Origin: Phaseolus vulgaris
Taxonomy: Eukaryota; Streptophyta; Magnoliopsida; Fabales; Fabaceae
Length of the DNA stretch: 64,000 bases
Direction of reading: 5' to 3'
NCBI RefSeq assembly: GCF_000499845.2
Contig: NC_023755.2
Coordinates: 32,451,753 to 32,515,752, forward strand
Shown piece after piece: positions 46,922 to 56,973 of this stretch; position 1 is the first letter of the stretch, and every line of letters begins with the position of its first letter. The notes under the pieces were generated by a model that was given only the letters and a program-made list of their open reading frames with translations, had not been told where the DNA came from and did no database searches. A program made the position numbers and the translations under genes.

Positions 46922-47542
46922 TGATAAGTGCCAATGTGTAGTTTTTATGATTGAGAAAATTGAACACTTTGGAATTTAATTGTTTTTTTATGTTAGAAAA
47001 TTACCCAAATCTGAGAATTATTGAATCCGATTATATATTTTGAATCAAGAAACAAATGAAGAAATTTAATCCCAATTTTTGTGTAAATTGAAGATGAATA
47101 TGAAACATTGAAAGAAAGAAAGCAAAAACTTAATTGGATCACAAGAAGATTTAGTTCAAGCTAAAATTGTCCAAATTTGATTAAAGGTGCAGTACTAATC
47201 TAGCTCAAGCTAGATATGCTAGCTCAAGCTAGAATTGCTAGCTCAAGCTCAAAAGTACCGAAAGATCTAGCTTAAGCTAAATTGGCACGCTTGAGTTAAA
47301 GTTCATTATATAAATTTTGAAACACAAATAAAAAGGAGGCGGTGGAAAAAAGAAGTGATTTTTAGAGAGAAGTTAGTGAGAGAAAGAGAAGAAAACCCCT
47401 GTTCTTAATAGAAGAACTTGGTCATATCAGCCCTTCTTATGCAATCTAGATCAAGAATGAAGATTGCAGGAGCTGTCATGAGTGGCCAAGTGTTTTCTAA
47501 CTTGGGATTGAATGTAATCTACTTTGATCAAATGTATTCTTG

Positions 47543-47585
<43 letters not shown>

Positions 47586-48205
47586 CTGTTTTCTACTTGT
47601 TCTTGGTATTTTTGTTTCATACTTATTGCTTGATTCTATCTGATCAATGGAGTCTTGATTTTGATCCTTAAATTTAACTGGAAAGTACCTTTAAGGATCT
47701 GAAATAGACGAAAATACTTGATAACTTGTAATGTTAGGAATATATTTCAGGTTATTAATTACATCATAATTCTGTTCATAAAGCTGGATGATTTGTTAGA
47801 TATATGAGGAATCAATATTTGAGAAATTATCTTATGAATTTCATCCGTGAGGAATCAAGGTGAATGACTTTAAATTAAACATCAAGAATAAGTAGTTTTG
47901 AGTATTATGTATTGTATTATTCCAAAATACAAAGGATTGAAATAGACTTAATTCAATCCCAAGTATCTTTATCTATATTTGATAAGTTAGTTTTGTTATG
48001 TCTTGAAGCAAATTTTAAACCTTTGAGTTACTTCTTGTGAAATCTTTAATTTGGTTATGAAAAAGTTCTCAAAATTATTTTCTACACTTGATGAGTTTTA
48101 TAACGGAACTTCTTAATTAGAATTGTTTCATGTGGGTTCGACATTAATACTTTAAAGAGTACTATATTACAGTTGATTTGGTACATTTGCCAAGAAAAAT
48201 CAACA
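46922..48205 (+). repeat. 5' LTR of the Athila-like element
   Basis: Begins TGATAAGTGCC and ends AATCAACA. It carries a cluster of TAGCTCAAGCTA-type palindromes (47152-47279) and an (AT)n run at about 47549-47580 that is longer than the run in the 3' LTR (53471-53496). Most other differences are single substitutions. Confidence 0.9.
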
Positions 48206-48504
48206 AGTTTTTGGCGTCATTGTCGGAGAACAATTTCTTTTAAGAATTTCTGAAGTATAACTTATTGAGTATTGTGAATAGTTTATTTTCTTTGTGAATA
48301 GACACTTGTTTAGATCTTATTCTTTTATCTTGTGTTAATCCTTCTTGAGTTGTCTTAAATATATGCTATTAAGAGGACAAGTTCCTGAAGATCAATTGGA
48401 ATTTGACCCAGAAATTGAGAAGACAGCCAGAAGAAATCAAAGCAAGAAGAGAAAAGAAAAGAAGAAGCAAGGACAAACAAAATGAGAATCTTTTAACACT
48501 CTCA

Positions 48505-49790
48505 ACTCACACAATCGGATAGAGTTCCAAATGGTTGATAATAGACAAAATCCACCTAGAAGGACATTGGGAGACTATGTTATGCAACAAGGACCAAGGC
48601 AGCATAGCCATACCTTCTGCCACCAAATCATTAGAAATGAAGCCATCTTTTCTTAGCTTAATCAGTACTCATCAATTCACTGGAATGGATCATGAAGACC
48701 CTTATACTCATCTATCCACATTCTATGAGTTGGTTGGTACTATGGGCTTTGAGGAAAATGATATTGAATCTGTTTATTTGCGTCTATTTCCTTTCTCACT
48801 TGCAGGCAAAACAAAATTATGGTTAAAGTCACATCCAAACCAGAGTCTAAGTAGAATGATGTAGAAGAGAAATTCCTACATAGATTCTTCCCACTCTCTC
48901 GATATATCAAGGCTAAGTCTGATATCTCCACATTCAGGCAAAGGTCAGATGAACCTTTTTGTGAAGCTTGGGAACGTTTTAAAGTGATGTTAATTTGAGG
49001 ATATTGCTCAGTTGAACATATTCCACAATGGTTTAAGGCCTGATAATAAAATGATCTTGGATGCTGCAGCAGGAGGTACAATGATGAGTGTTGATGCATA
49101 ACAAGCTACAATAATCATTGATGCCTTAGCCTCAACAGATTACCAAGCTCAACATGATAAATATACAGTGCAAAAGAAAGGGGTGTTGGATCTTAGTACT
49201 TCAGGTGCAATTTTAGCACAAAACAAGATTTTGACTTAGCAAATTGAGGCATTAACCAAGCAAATGTCAAAACTGCCTCAACAATTACATGCAGTAAATT
49301 CTCTTTCAATTCAGAATCAAGCTTTGAAGTGTGATTTTTGTGGGGGAGATCATCTTAATGGCCAGTGCTCTTACCAAAATTCATCAGAGGAAGAGGTTCA
49401 ATATATGAATAATCAAGGAAGGCAAGGTGTCTTTGCATATAATTATCCAAATAACATGACTCAAGGATGGAGGAATAATTGAAATCAAGGATTTGGGTGG
49501 AAGCAAGAGGCTGGATCATCTAATTGACAAGTTCCTTATCAGCAGCAACCACATTATCCTTCTATTCATGAGAGAACATCCAAATTGGAGGATACTTTTG
49601 AGAAGTTCAAGCAAGCCTCTCTATCCAATCAGAGAAATACTGAAGCATCAATAAGGAATTTAGAGACACAGGTGGGGCAGTTGGCTAAACAGTTAGCTGA
49701 TAATCAAGGAAGTCAATTTTCAGCCAGTACACAAACCAATCCCAAGGAGCATTGCAAGTTTATCACTACCAGAAGTGAAAAATTTATATG
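48505..49790 (+). pseudogene. Athila-like gag relic
   Basis: The gag core starts in one frame (RRTLGDYVMQQGP, about 48558), then shifts. From about 48598 it reads SIAIPSATKSLEMKPSFLSL, HQFTGMDHEDPYTHLSTF, VYLRLFPFSLAGKTKLWL, which is the Athila-type capsid block. After a one-base shift near 48858 come EEKFLHRFFPLSRYIKAKSD and FCEAWERFK, again interrupted. A zinc-knuckle-like C-x2-C-x4-H-x4-C segment (CDFCGGDHLNGQC, about 49330-49370) and a C-terminal coiled-coil-like region (SIRNLETQVGQLAKQLADNQ, about 49640-49700) follow. At least five stops or frameshifts make it non-coding. Confidence 0.85.
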
Positions 49791-49953
49791 AAAAGGAATT
49801 GGAAATAATTTAATTGTTGAGGAGGAGGTTTTAAAAGAAAGAGAGATTGAAAAGGAACAAATTGAGTGTGAGGGAGGAGAATGAAGGAATAAGGAAGATG
49901 TTGTAGATATTGGAGAGAAAAAAGAAAAAAAGAAAAAAGTTAAAAAACAAGAG

Positions 49954-50700
49954 ATGAATGTTTCTATAAAAGATGTACCTTATCCACATGCTTATACAAA
50001 GAAATGCAAGGAAAGACAATTTGCAAGATTTATGGATATTCTCAAAAGATTGCAAATTAACATTCCTTTTACTGAAGCTTTAAAGAAGATGCCTGCATAT
50101 GCTAAATTCATGAAGGAATTATTGACAAAGAAAAGAAAATTCAATGACCAGGAGATATTTGAATTAGAAGCTGGATGCAGTGCTATAATTCAAAAATCAT
50201 TACCACAGAAATCTAGAGATCCTGAAAGTTTCACTTTGCCATTTACCATAGGAAATCTCACTGTTGGAAAGGCATTATTAGATCTTGGAGCTAGTATTAA
50301 TTTGATGTCTTTATCAATGTTGAAGAAAATTAGAGATGTAGAAGTGAAACCAACAAGAATGACTTTGCAGTTGGCTGATAGATCAATCAAATATCCACAT
50401 GGAACAGTTGAAGATCTGTTGGTAAAGGTAGATAAATTTCTATTCCCAGTAGATTTTGTTGTAATGGATATTGAAGAAGATGCCGAAGTACCTTTGATAT
50501 TGGGAAGACCATTCATGAAAACTGCCAAAGTTATAATTGATGTAGACAAAGGAAGATTGAAGGTTTGTGCTCAAGATGAAGAAGTAAACTTTAATGTTTT
50601 TGAAGCAATGAAATATTCAAATGATCATAAAGAGTGTTTCAGAGTGGATATGATTGCTGCTGAACCTTTAATGACGTTAATCACGTGTCAAGCTATATGA
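49954..50700 (+). pseudogene. Athila-like protease region
   Basis: A 248-codon open frame. It starts with a lysine-rich gag/pro linker (YTKKCKERQFARFMDILKRL, then PFTEALKKMPAYAKFMKELL). The aspartic protease fold follows: FTIGNLTVGKALLDLGASIN with the catalytic D-x-G-A at about residues 112-115, then VDFVVMDIEEDAEVPLILGR PF, the family's second conserved block. The frame closes at 50698-50700, directly before the CTTGCTGGGAGGCAACCCAG motif. The catalytic triplet here is DLGA where DTGA or DSGA is usual for this class. The frame is intact, but its usual upstream gag is broken. Confidence 0.85.
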
Positions 50701-50958
50701 CGTTAAATGAGCGCTTGCTGGGAGGCAACCCAGTGTTTTATTTTGAAGTGTGTCTTTAATTTTTATTTTTATTTAGTAGTATGTTTTAATATTTGATGTC
50801 CTTAAAACTAGTTAATATTTGATGTCCTTTAAATTTGGAAATTGAGTAATGGTCATGTTGGATTGAAATGAATGGATGAAAGAAAGCTTAAAAAGGTTTG
50901 AACCTATTGGCAAAGACAAAATAAAAAATTTCAAGAAAATTTCATTGTAGGGTAATTT

Positions 50959-51221
50959 TAGCTTAAGCTAGCTTCTTATAGCCTAAGCTAGATAAGCAGA
51001 AAAATAAAGAAATTTTTGTTCTGCAATTCTCGCCTGAGCTAAAATGAGCTAGCCTAAGCTAGAAAATCCTGTTACTCTTCACCAAACTTTAGCTTGAGCT
51101 AAAATGAGCTAGCTTGAGCTAAACAAATTTGTTGCTCTCTGCCAAACTTTAGCTTGAGCTAAACAAATTTGTTGCTCTCTGCCAAACTTTAGCCTGAGCT
51201 AGAAAGATCTAGCCTAAGCTA
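50959..51221 (+). repeat. Array of TAGCYTRAGCTA palindromes on a 20-bp lattice
   Basis: Sites of the form TAGC(T/C)T(A/G)AGCTA start at 50959, 50979, 51030 (first base C), 51050, 51090, 51110, 51150, 51190 and 51210. From 51030 onward every start differs by an exact multiple of 20 bp. Part is explained by a 40-bp tandem duplication (51110-51149 and 51150-51189), the rest is not. Related sites, TAGCTCAAGCTA, cluster in each LTR (47201, 47220, 47239, 47268 in the left one). The array lies in the non-coding region between protease and 3' LTR. Confidence 0.85.
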
Positions 51222-52830
51222 GTGGGATTTTTTCTAAAAAAAAAACTGCAGTATTTTAAAATCACATTTGAAAACCCTGCACCCTAACTCATTATTAGTC
51301 AAACGTTCTCTGTTTCAAAAATTCGAAGTGGCTGACGTTTGGAGTTGGGAATAGAGTTAAATATGCACCATAAATGAGAGCTGAACCATCTGGAGCATCA
51401 ACAAATGAAGATCCAAACCAAGTTCAGAATGATGATGTTGGCACAGAGCGGAACAAAGTCATAAGAGGAGATTGATACTTTTCATGCACAATGAACAAAA
51501 AACTGGTTTTATCTTTTTGTTTAACTTTACTTTCAGTACTAATTTAATTTAAGTAGTTTAATTTAGTAAGTTGACTTTAGCAGTTTAGTTTAATATTTCT
51601 TACTTTATCTTTTGTTGATGGCAAGCTTAAGTTAGTATAGTGGCTGATGTTTGCATATTTTGTGAAATCTTGTATATAGATATATGATGGTATAATTTTT
51701 TGGAAAATGAAATCAAACCATAGTTCTAAATTAGAACAACCAAATGGATTGATCAGGGAATTAATTTGAAAAAGAATTTGTGGTTGGAACCATCACTCAA
51801 ATTGAGAAAGGATAGTAATGTGTAAAAGTTGGAACAAGGTAAATAGTTGAAAGCAATGACTGAGAACAATTGAGGAATTGAAATTAGCCAACCAAGTGAG
51901 AGTGTGAAACCTTTAAATAGTTTGAGAGACTTTCACTAGTGAAGAGTTAATTGAGGTTTCCTAATTTTCTAGTCAATTTACATCACAAAATCAAATATGG
52001 AGATGATTGAGGCATGTTTAATAGAGTTGGATGTGAGAAAACTTAGGGCCAAACAGCTAACCTTTGCAATATATAATGAAATGTGTAGAAAAATAACCCT
52101 TTTTGAGCTTAAATTTGTTTTATTGCACCCTAGCTTTTGATATACAGATATTGTCCTACCCTGTGGTATGCTAACAAAAGGAGAGCATAGGTGCAATTCA
52201 AATTTCTATAATTAGAAGAATTGAGTTTGGTGTGGCTGCTGGGATCTTGAGAATGAAAAAAAAAAGAAAAGAAAGAAAAAGAAAAGGGGCATTACAAGAA
52301 TAAAAAGGGAAGTAATGTGGATGAATCTTATGGAAGGGATAATGAATAACACAATTAGAAATTGAATTGCAAATATGCTAATCTTCTGTTAAGTGTGTAT
52401 TTTGTTATCCTAGAAAAACCAAATTTTCTTTGTAACCCAACCTCATTACAATCTGAAAAAGACCTCAAGATCTATGTTGGTAAAAGTGTTTGTAATCAAC
52501 TAGAAATGAAGGACAACCTTAAATTAGCTTGGAAACCAGTGAAAAGAGAGGGAAAATACTCACCAGTGAGGAATGAAGAGAGAAATTCCTTAGTTTGATT
52601 CTCAGTAAAGAGTAACAATTGTTTACCTTGGAAATTGAATACATTCTTATCCTGTCTTGGTTTGAATTGATAGGAAACACAATCATTTTTTGTTGAATTA
52701 TCTTGTGCTCTTTTCATGAAGTTTTTCTGATATTGAACTATAGATTTGATTTCTAAGGACTTTTTGGGAGGAATGAACTCTTATTTTTTTTTGGGATTCA
52801 ATTACTCTGCTTGAGGACAAACAAGATTTT
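51222..52830 (+). other. Non-coding 3' internal region of the Athila-like element
   Basis: No RT, RNase H, integrase or envelope-like frame is recognisable. The open frames at 51978-52196 (minus) and 52362-52598 (plus) have no domain. The position corresponds to the env-like/3' region of Athila elements. Confidence 0.6.
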
Positions 52831-52845
52831 AGGTTGGGAGAAAAT

Positions 52846-54117
52846 TGATAAGTGTCAATGTGTAGTTTTTATGATTGAGAAAATTAAACACTTTGAAACT
52901 TAATTGTTGTTTTATGTTAGAAAATTACCCAAATCTGAGAATTATTGAATCCGATTATATATTTTGAATCAAGAAACAAATGAAGAAATTTAATCCCAAT
53001 TTTTGTGTAAATTGAAGATGAATATGAAACATTGAAAGAAAGAAAGCAAAAACTTAATTGGATCACAAGAAGATTTAGCTCAAGCTAAAATTGTCCAAAT
53101 TTGATTAAAGGTGCAGTACTAATCTAGCTCAATCTAGATATGCTAGCTCAAGCTAGAATTGCTAGCTCAAGCTAAAAAAGTACCGAAAGATCTAGCTTAA
53201 GCTAAATTGGCTCGCTTGAGCTAAAGTTCATTATATAAATTTTGAAACACAAATAAAAAGGAGGCGGTGGAAAAAAGAAGTGATTTTTAGAGAGAAGTTA
53301 GTGAGAGAAAGAGAAGAAAACCTCTGTTCTTAAGAGAATAACTTGCTCATATCAGTCCTTCTTATGCAATCCAGATCAAGAATGAAGATTGCAGGAGCTG
53401 TCATGAGTGGCTAAGTGTTTTCTAACTTGGGATTGGATGTAATCTACTTTGATCAAATGTATTCTTGGTTATATATATATATATATATATATATAATACT
53501 CTATTTTCTACTTGTTCTTGGTATTTTCGTTTCATGCTTATTGTTTGATTCTATCTGATCAATGGAGTCTTGATTTTGATCCTTAAATTTAAGTGGAAAG
53601 TACCTTTAAGGATCTGAAATAGACGAAAATACTTGATAACTTGTAAAGTTAGGAATAGATTTCAGGTTATTAATTGCATCATAATTCTGTTCATAAAGCT
53701 GGATGATTTGTTAGATATATGAGGAATCAGTATTTGAGAAATTATCTTATGAATTTCTTCCGTGAGGAATCAAGGTGAATGACTTTAAATTAAGCATCAA
53801 GAATAAGTAGTTTTGAGTATTATGTATTGTATTATTCCAAAATACAAATGATTGAAATAGACTTAATTCAATCCCAAGTATCTTTATCTATATTTGATAA
53901 GTTAGTTTTGTTATGTCTTGAAGCAAATTTTAAACCTTTGAGTTACTTGTGAAATCTTTAATTTGGTTATGAAAAAGTTCTCAAAATGATTTTCTACACG
54001 TGATGAGTTTTATAACAGAACTTCTTAATTAAAATTGTTCCATGTGGGTTCGACATTAGTACTTTAAAGAATACTATATTACAGTTGATTCGATACACTT
54101 GCCGAGAAAAATCAAGA
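52846..54117 (+). repeat. 3' LTR of the Athila-like element
   Basis: Begins TGATAAGTGTC and ends AATCAAGA, where the final CA has mutated to GA compared with the 5' LTR. It is colinear with 46922-48205 throughout, including the palindrome cluster (53085-53225) and the (AT)n tract. Confidence 0.9.
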
Positions 54118-54433
54118 ATTCCTGCTTGAGCGAGAAAGGTGTTGATTTCCAAAAACGTCACTAGAGCTTATTCTCACTTGAGCAAGATAATCTGCTACTG
54201 AGTTTAACTTTTTTGCTTTTTTTGTGCGTTTTGGGTCTTCCACCTTTCTTTTTTTAGCTTATATTATTCCTCTTTAGTCCAAATCTCCATTATTCCCTAT
54301 AAACCTGAAATTAACACTAAATTTGGGAATAAAATGCTCTTATTTAATTAAATATCATAAAAAAATGTAAAAATGTATAAATTCATAAATTAGGGGTTAT
54401 TTTATATTTATTTTAGCAATCCATTAATACTCA
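54118..54433 (-). repeat. Older LTR, second part (see 46490-46921)
   Basis: The outer part of the LTR interrupted by the Athila-like insertion. The plus strand contains CTAAATTTGGGAATAAAATG, the complement of the CATTTTATTCCC block, and ends about CAATCCATTAATACTCACAA. Confidence 0.5.
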
Positions 54434-54447
54434 CAAGTGCCTTTATT

Positions 54448-54837
54448 TTAATATGAAAATAGAAAGAGGAAGGGTGCTAAAGGATCTTCTTGCCTTAGGC
54501 CATTTTTTGGATTAAATTCAGTAGTTGGACTACCATTTACCAACACCGAAATAGAAGAAGATTCAAGGAAATTCTTTATCCATTCAATCCACTTTACGCA
54601 GAACCCCATTCTTCCTAGCATATAAAACAATAACTCCCACCTAACAGAATCATAAGCCTTCTCATAGTCCACCTTAAAAAACACACACTCTTTCTTTTTC
54701 CTCTTGACTTCCTCAAGGGTCTCATTAGCTACCAACACATTGTTCAACAACCTCCTTCCTTCAAGAAAAGCAAACTGCCTATAATCAATAACTTTATCTA
54801 AAACCCTTTTCAACCTTAAGAAGAGAATTTTAGCCAC
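54448..54837 (-). pseudogene. LINE (L1-type) reverse transcriptase fragment
   Basis: A 129-codon open frame with plant LINE RT blocks in order: KILFLRLKRVLDKVI, QFAFLEGRRLLNNVLVANET, FFKVDYEKAYDSVRWELLFY, MLGRMGFCVKWIEWIKNFLE, SVLVNGSPTTEF and GLRQEDPLAPFLFLF. The first catalytic aspartate (KVDYEKAYD) is present. The conserved glycine of LRQGDPL has become glutamate. The fragment ends before the F-A-D-D motif and lacks endonuclease and RNase H. It adjoins the older LTR, which may have truncated it. Confidence 0.9.
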
Positions 54838-54844
54838 AATTTTA

Positions 54845-55854
54845 CATTAAAGATCAATCTAAATTCATTTAGATGTTGTGGATTTACAACCTTTATAACT
54901 TATATAATAAAAAAAAGCACTAATTCCATTCGGCCACCTACCACCCTCAACAAAGTTTTGTGCCACTCTCAAAATATCTCCCTTTTACATACTAAATACT
55001 ACTTAATTTTTGCTTGAAACTTTGTCCACCTAAGTAAAAGTAACAACCTCATATTAAAATATCCAATAGAATTAAATAATTGTTTCTTTTATTCTAAATT
55101 TGATCAATAATTTAGTTATTGTCACATTTAATGAGTAGTCATTTTTCTTTCCTGTCATTTAAATACAGTTAAATTAGGTCCTAATATGTGTTATATATAC
55201 ATGACATTACATATATATTCTTTTTATCATTTACCTTTTGCTACTTTTATTTTATTCATTTTATAGTTTATAATGTACAATAATTTTAAATTATTTTCCA
55301 ATTTTTCCTTAAAGTTGTTATACTAAATTTTATAGATTGAAATTATAAAAATTAAACATTTTGATTTTCTCACACATTTCATATTGTTTATCGCTATAAT
55401 AGATAAACAGTGAAATTATATTTTTCAATCAAAAAATAGTATTAGAATTATACTAAAAATACATAAATATACATAGTAAATAATAAAGCTTTAATATGTT
55501 AAACACTACTCTTTTAAGTCATGAAAAGTTAGACTCTTTATTCACTTTCAAAAAGTAGTTCTAATTTAATTTTGAATTTAGAAAAAAAAAATTATTCAAT
55601 GTGATTGAAATGTATACCAACTTAACTTTTAAAAAATAAAGTACCTTGAAATTTAGAGAATCAAAATAGTACATTAAAGAATAATTCTTAAATATGCCCT
55701 CTTTTAAGAATATATAATTCATAAAATAAATTTCACTAAAAATGGTTCAAATTTATAACAAAGAGTTAATTTTACTAAATAAAATAGAATTTCTTAGTTT
55801 ATAAAAAAATTAGATACCTGGAGGGAATTAATTTCGTGAGTGAGGTTAAAGTTT
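54845..55854. other. Intergenic, AT-rich, nothing recognised
   Basis: No exon or repeat that I can name. Confidence 0.5.
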
Positions 55855-56973
55855 CACTAAAAAATTCATTAAATAAAAACTAATCTTAAATACAAAAAAT
55901 AATTAATTAGTATATTAATTAAATTAAATATTATTTTATAAACTATAAATTATTTGTATTTAAATTAATTTATCTTATTAATAAAAAATTATAAACTAAT
56001 TTTTAAATTTGAATATAATATTAGTTATCAAAGTTTTAACTACTAATTATTTAGAATACAAAGTAGTTAATAGCTAAAAGTTTGATAGTTAATGTTAGAT
56101 ATTGTACCGTCCAAGCCTAGATCGAACATATACCGATCAAACTCAAGTTGTATGTGTTTCAACTCAACACATAACAAAGTAAAGTAAAGAATAGAATTCT
56201 CAAAGTACCTGCAATTATTTTCTAAACAAAGACCTCCAGAAATTAACCAAGATATCAGGAATTCTTATTAAAAAAACACCCACAAAATTGTCACAATGTA
56301 ATAACATTAATTTGAACAAATATATTTTGTTAATCAATCTTATTTATTAACACACAATTAATATAATTCCTCGTTATTTGATTTTAGGGCACAATATTCC
56401 AATTACTTTAAATACACTGATTTTAACATATAATATCTCTGATCATATATATTCTGTAATATCTCAATTTCATTAATACATTTATTTAATCATAAATACT
56501 CTTATTATATTAATATTATACTATGATTTTATTATATTATGCTCGGATTTTGTGATATGATACCATCATACTAAAACCAATATCATTGATGCCCATGAAG
56601 TCTTATAAAATGTCCACTACTCTTAAGGAGTAAAATCAACTCATATTTGATAATATACTCACTTTATGCACAAAATTTTATGTTTTTATTGACTTGAACG
56701 TAAGAATATTCTTTGCAGGTGGAGTCCCCTCATTCCTTTGGAGTCAACTCACGAAGCTTGCAAAGAGGTGATCCAGTGACTATTTTAAAATTCAATCAAC
56801 CATATTTCGGCAAGAATAGATACTAATTTATAAATTAGATTATAAATTTCTATTAATAATAGAAACTACTTATATACAAATAATTATTTAGTTTATAAAA
56901 TAATATCTAATTTAATCCTAATTAATAATTTTTTATTTTTATAATTAATTTTGATGTAATGATTTTTTTTAGT
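55855..56973. mobile_element. CACTA-type MITE relic split by a solo LTR
   Basis: Begins CACTAAAAAATTCATTAAAT and ends ATGATTTTTTTTAGT. Its arms (AAATTAGATTATAAATTTCT, TTAAATTAGATATTATTTTA-like, TTTGATAGTTAATGTTAGATA) match the MITEs at 18370 and 19037. Removing 56103-56818 and one GATAT restores the palindromic middle (GTTAGATACTAATTTATAAA). Confidence 0.6.
56103..56818 (+). repeat. Solo LTR of the Tat/Ogre-like type, 716 bp
   Basis: Begins TGTACCGTCC like the LTR at 28157 and ends CGGCAAGAATA, a mutated form of the ...GAACA end there. Flanks are GATAT (56098-56102) and GATAC (56819-56823). It contains TTGACTTGAACGTAAGAATA at about 56690 followed by TTTGCAGGTGGAGTCCC, the degraded Tat/Ogre 3'-side motif. 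A stretch with AT-box-like sequence (about 56400-56530) precedes it. Confidence 0.72.

Larger units (their letters stand above)
46922..54117 (+). mobile_element. Athila-like LTR retrotransposon, 7.2 kb, gag-protease only
   Basis: Direct LTRs at 46922-48205 (1284 bp) and 52846-54117 (1272 bp) are flanked by the 5-bp duplication ATTCC (46917-46921 and 54118-54122). After the 5' LTR, TTTGGCGTCATTGTCGGAGA (about 48209-48228) matches the primer site typical of Athila/Tat elements. AGGTTGGGAGAAAAT (52831-52845) is a polypurine tract at the 3' LTR. The interior encodes gag and protease relics only. At about 50715 the block CTTGCTGGGAGGCAACCCAG, which in Athila elements follows the end of pol, is present, so RT, RNase H and integrase are missing as a unit. 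The LTRs are still very similar, so the element is fairly young yet non-autonomous. Confidence 0.9.

Noticed and set aside
48740..49099. 119-codon minus-strand frame in the Athila-like element
   Set aside because: Antisense to the gag relic; no domain.
50190..50549. 119-codon minus-strand frame
   Set aside because: Antisense shadow of the protease region.
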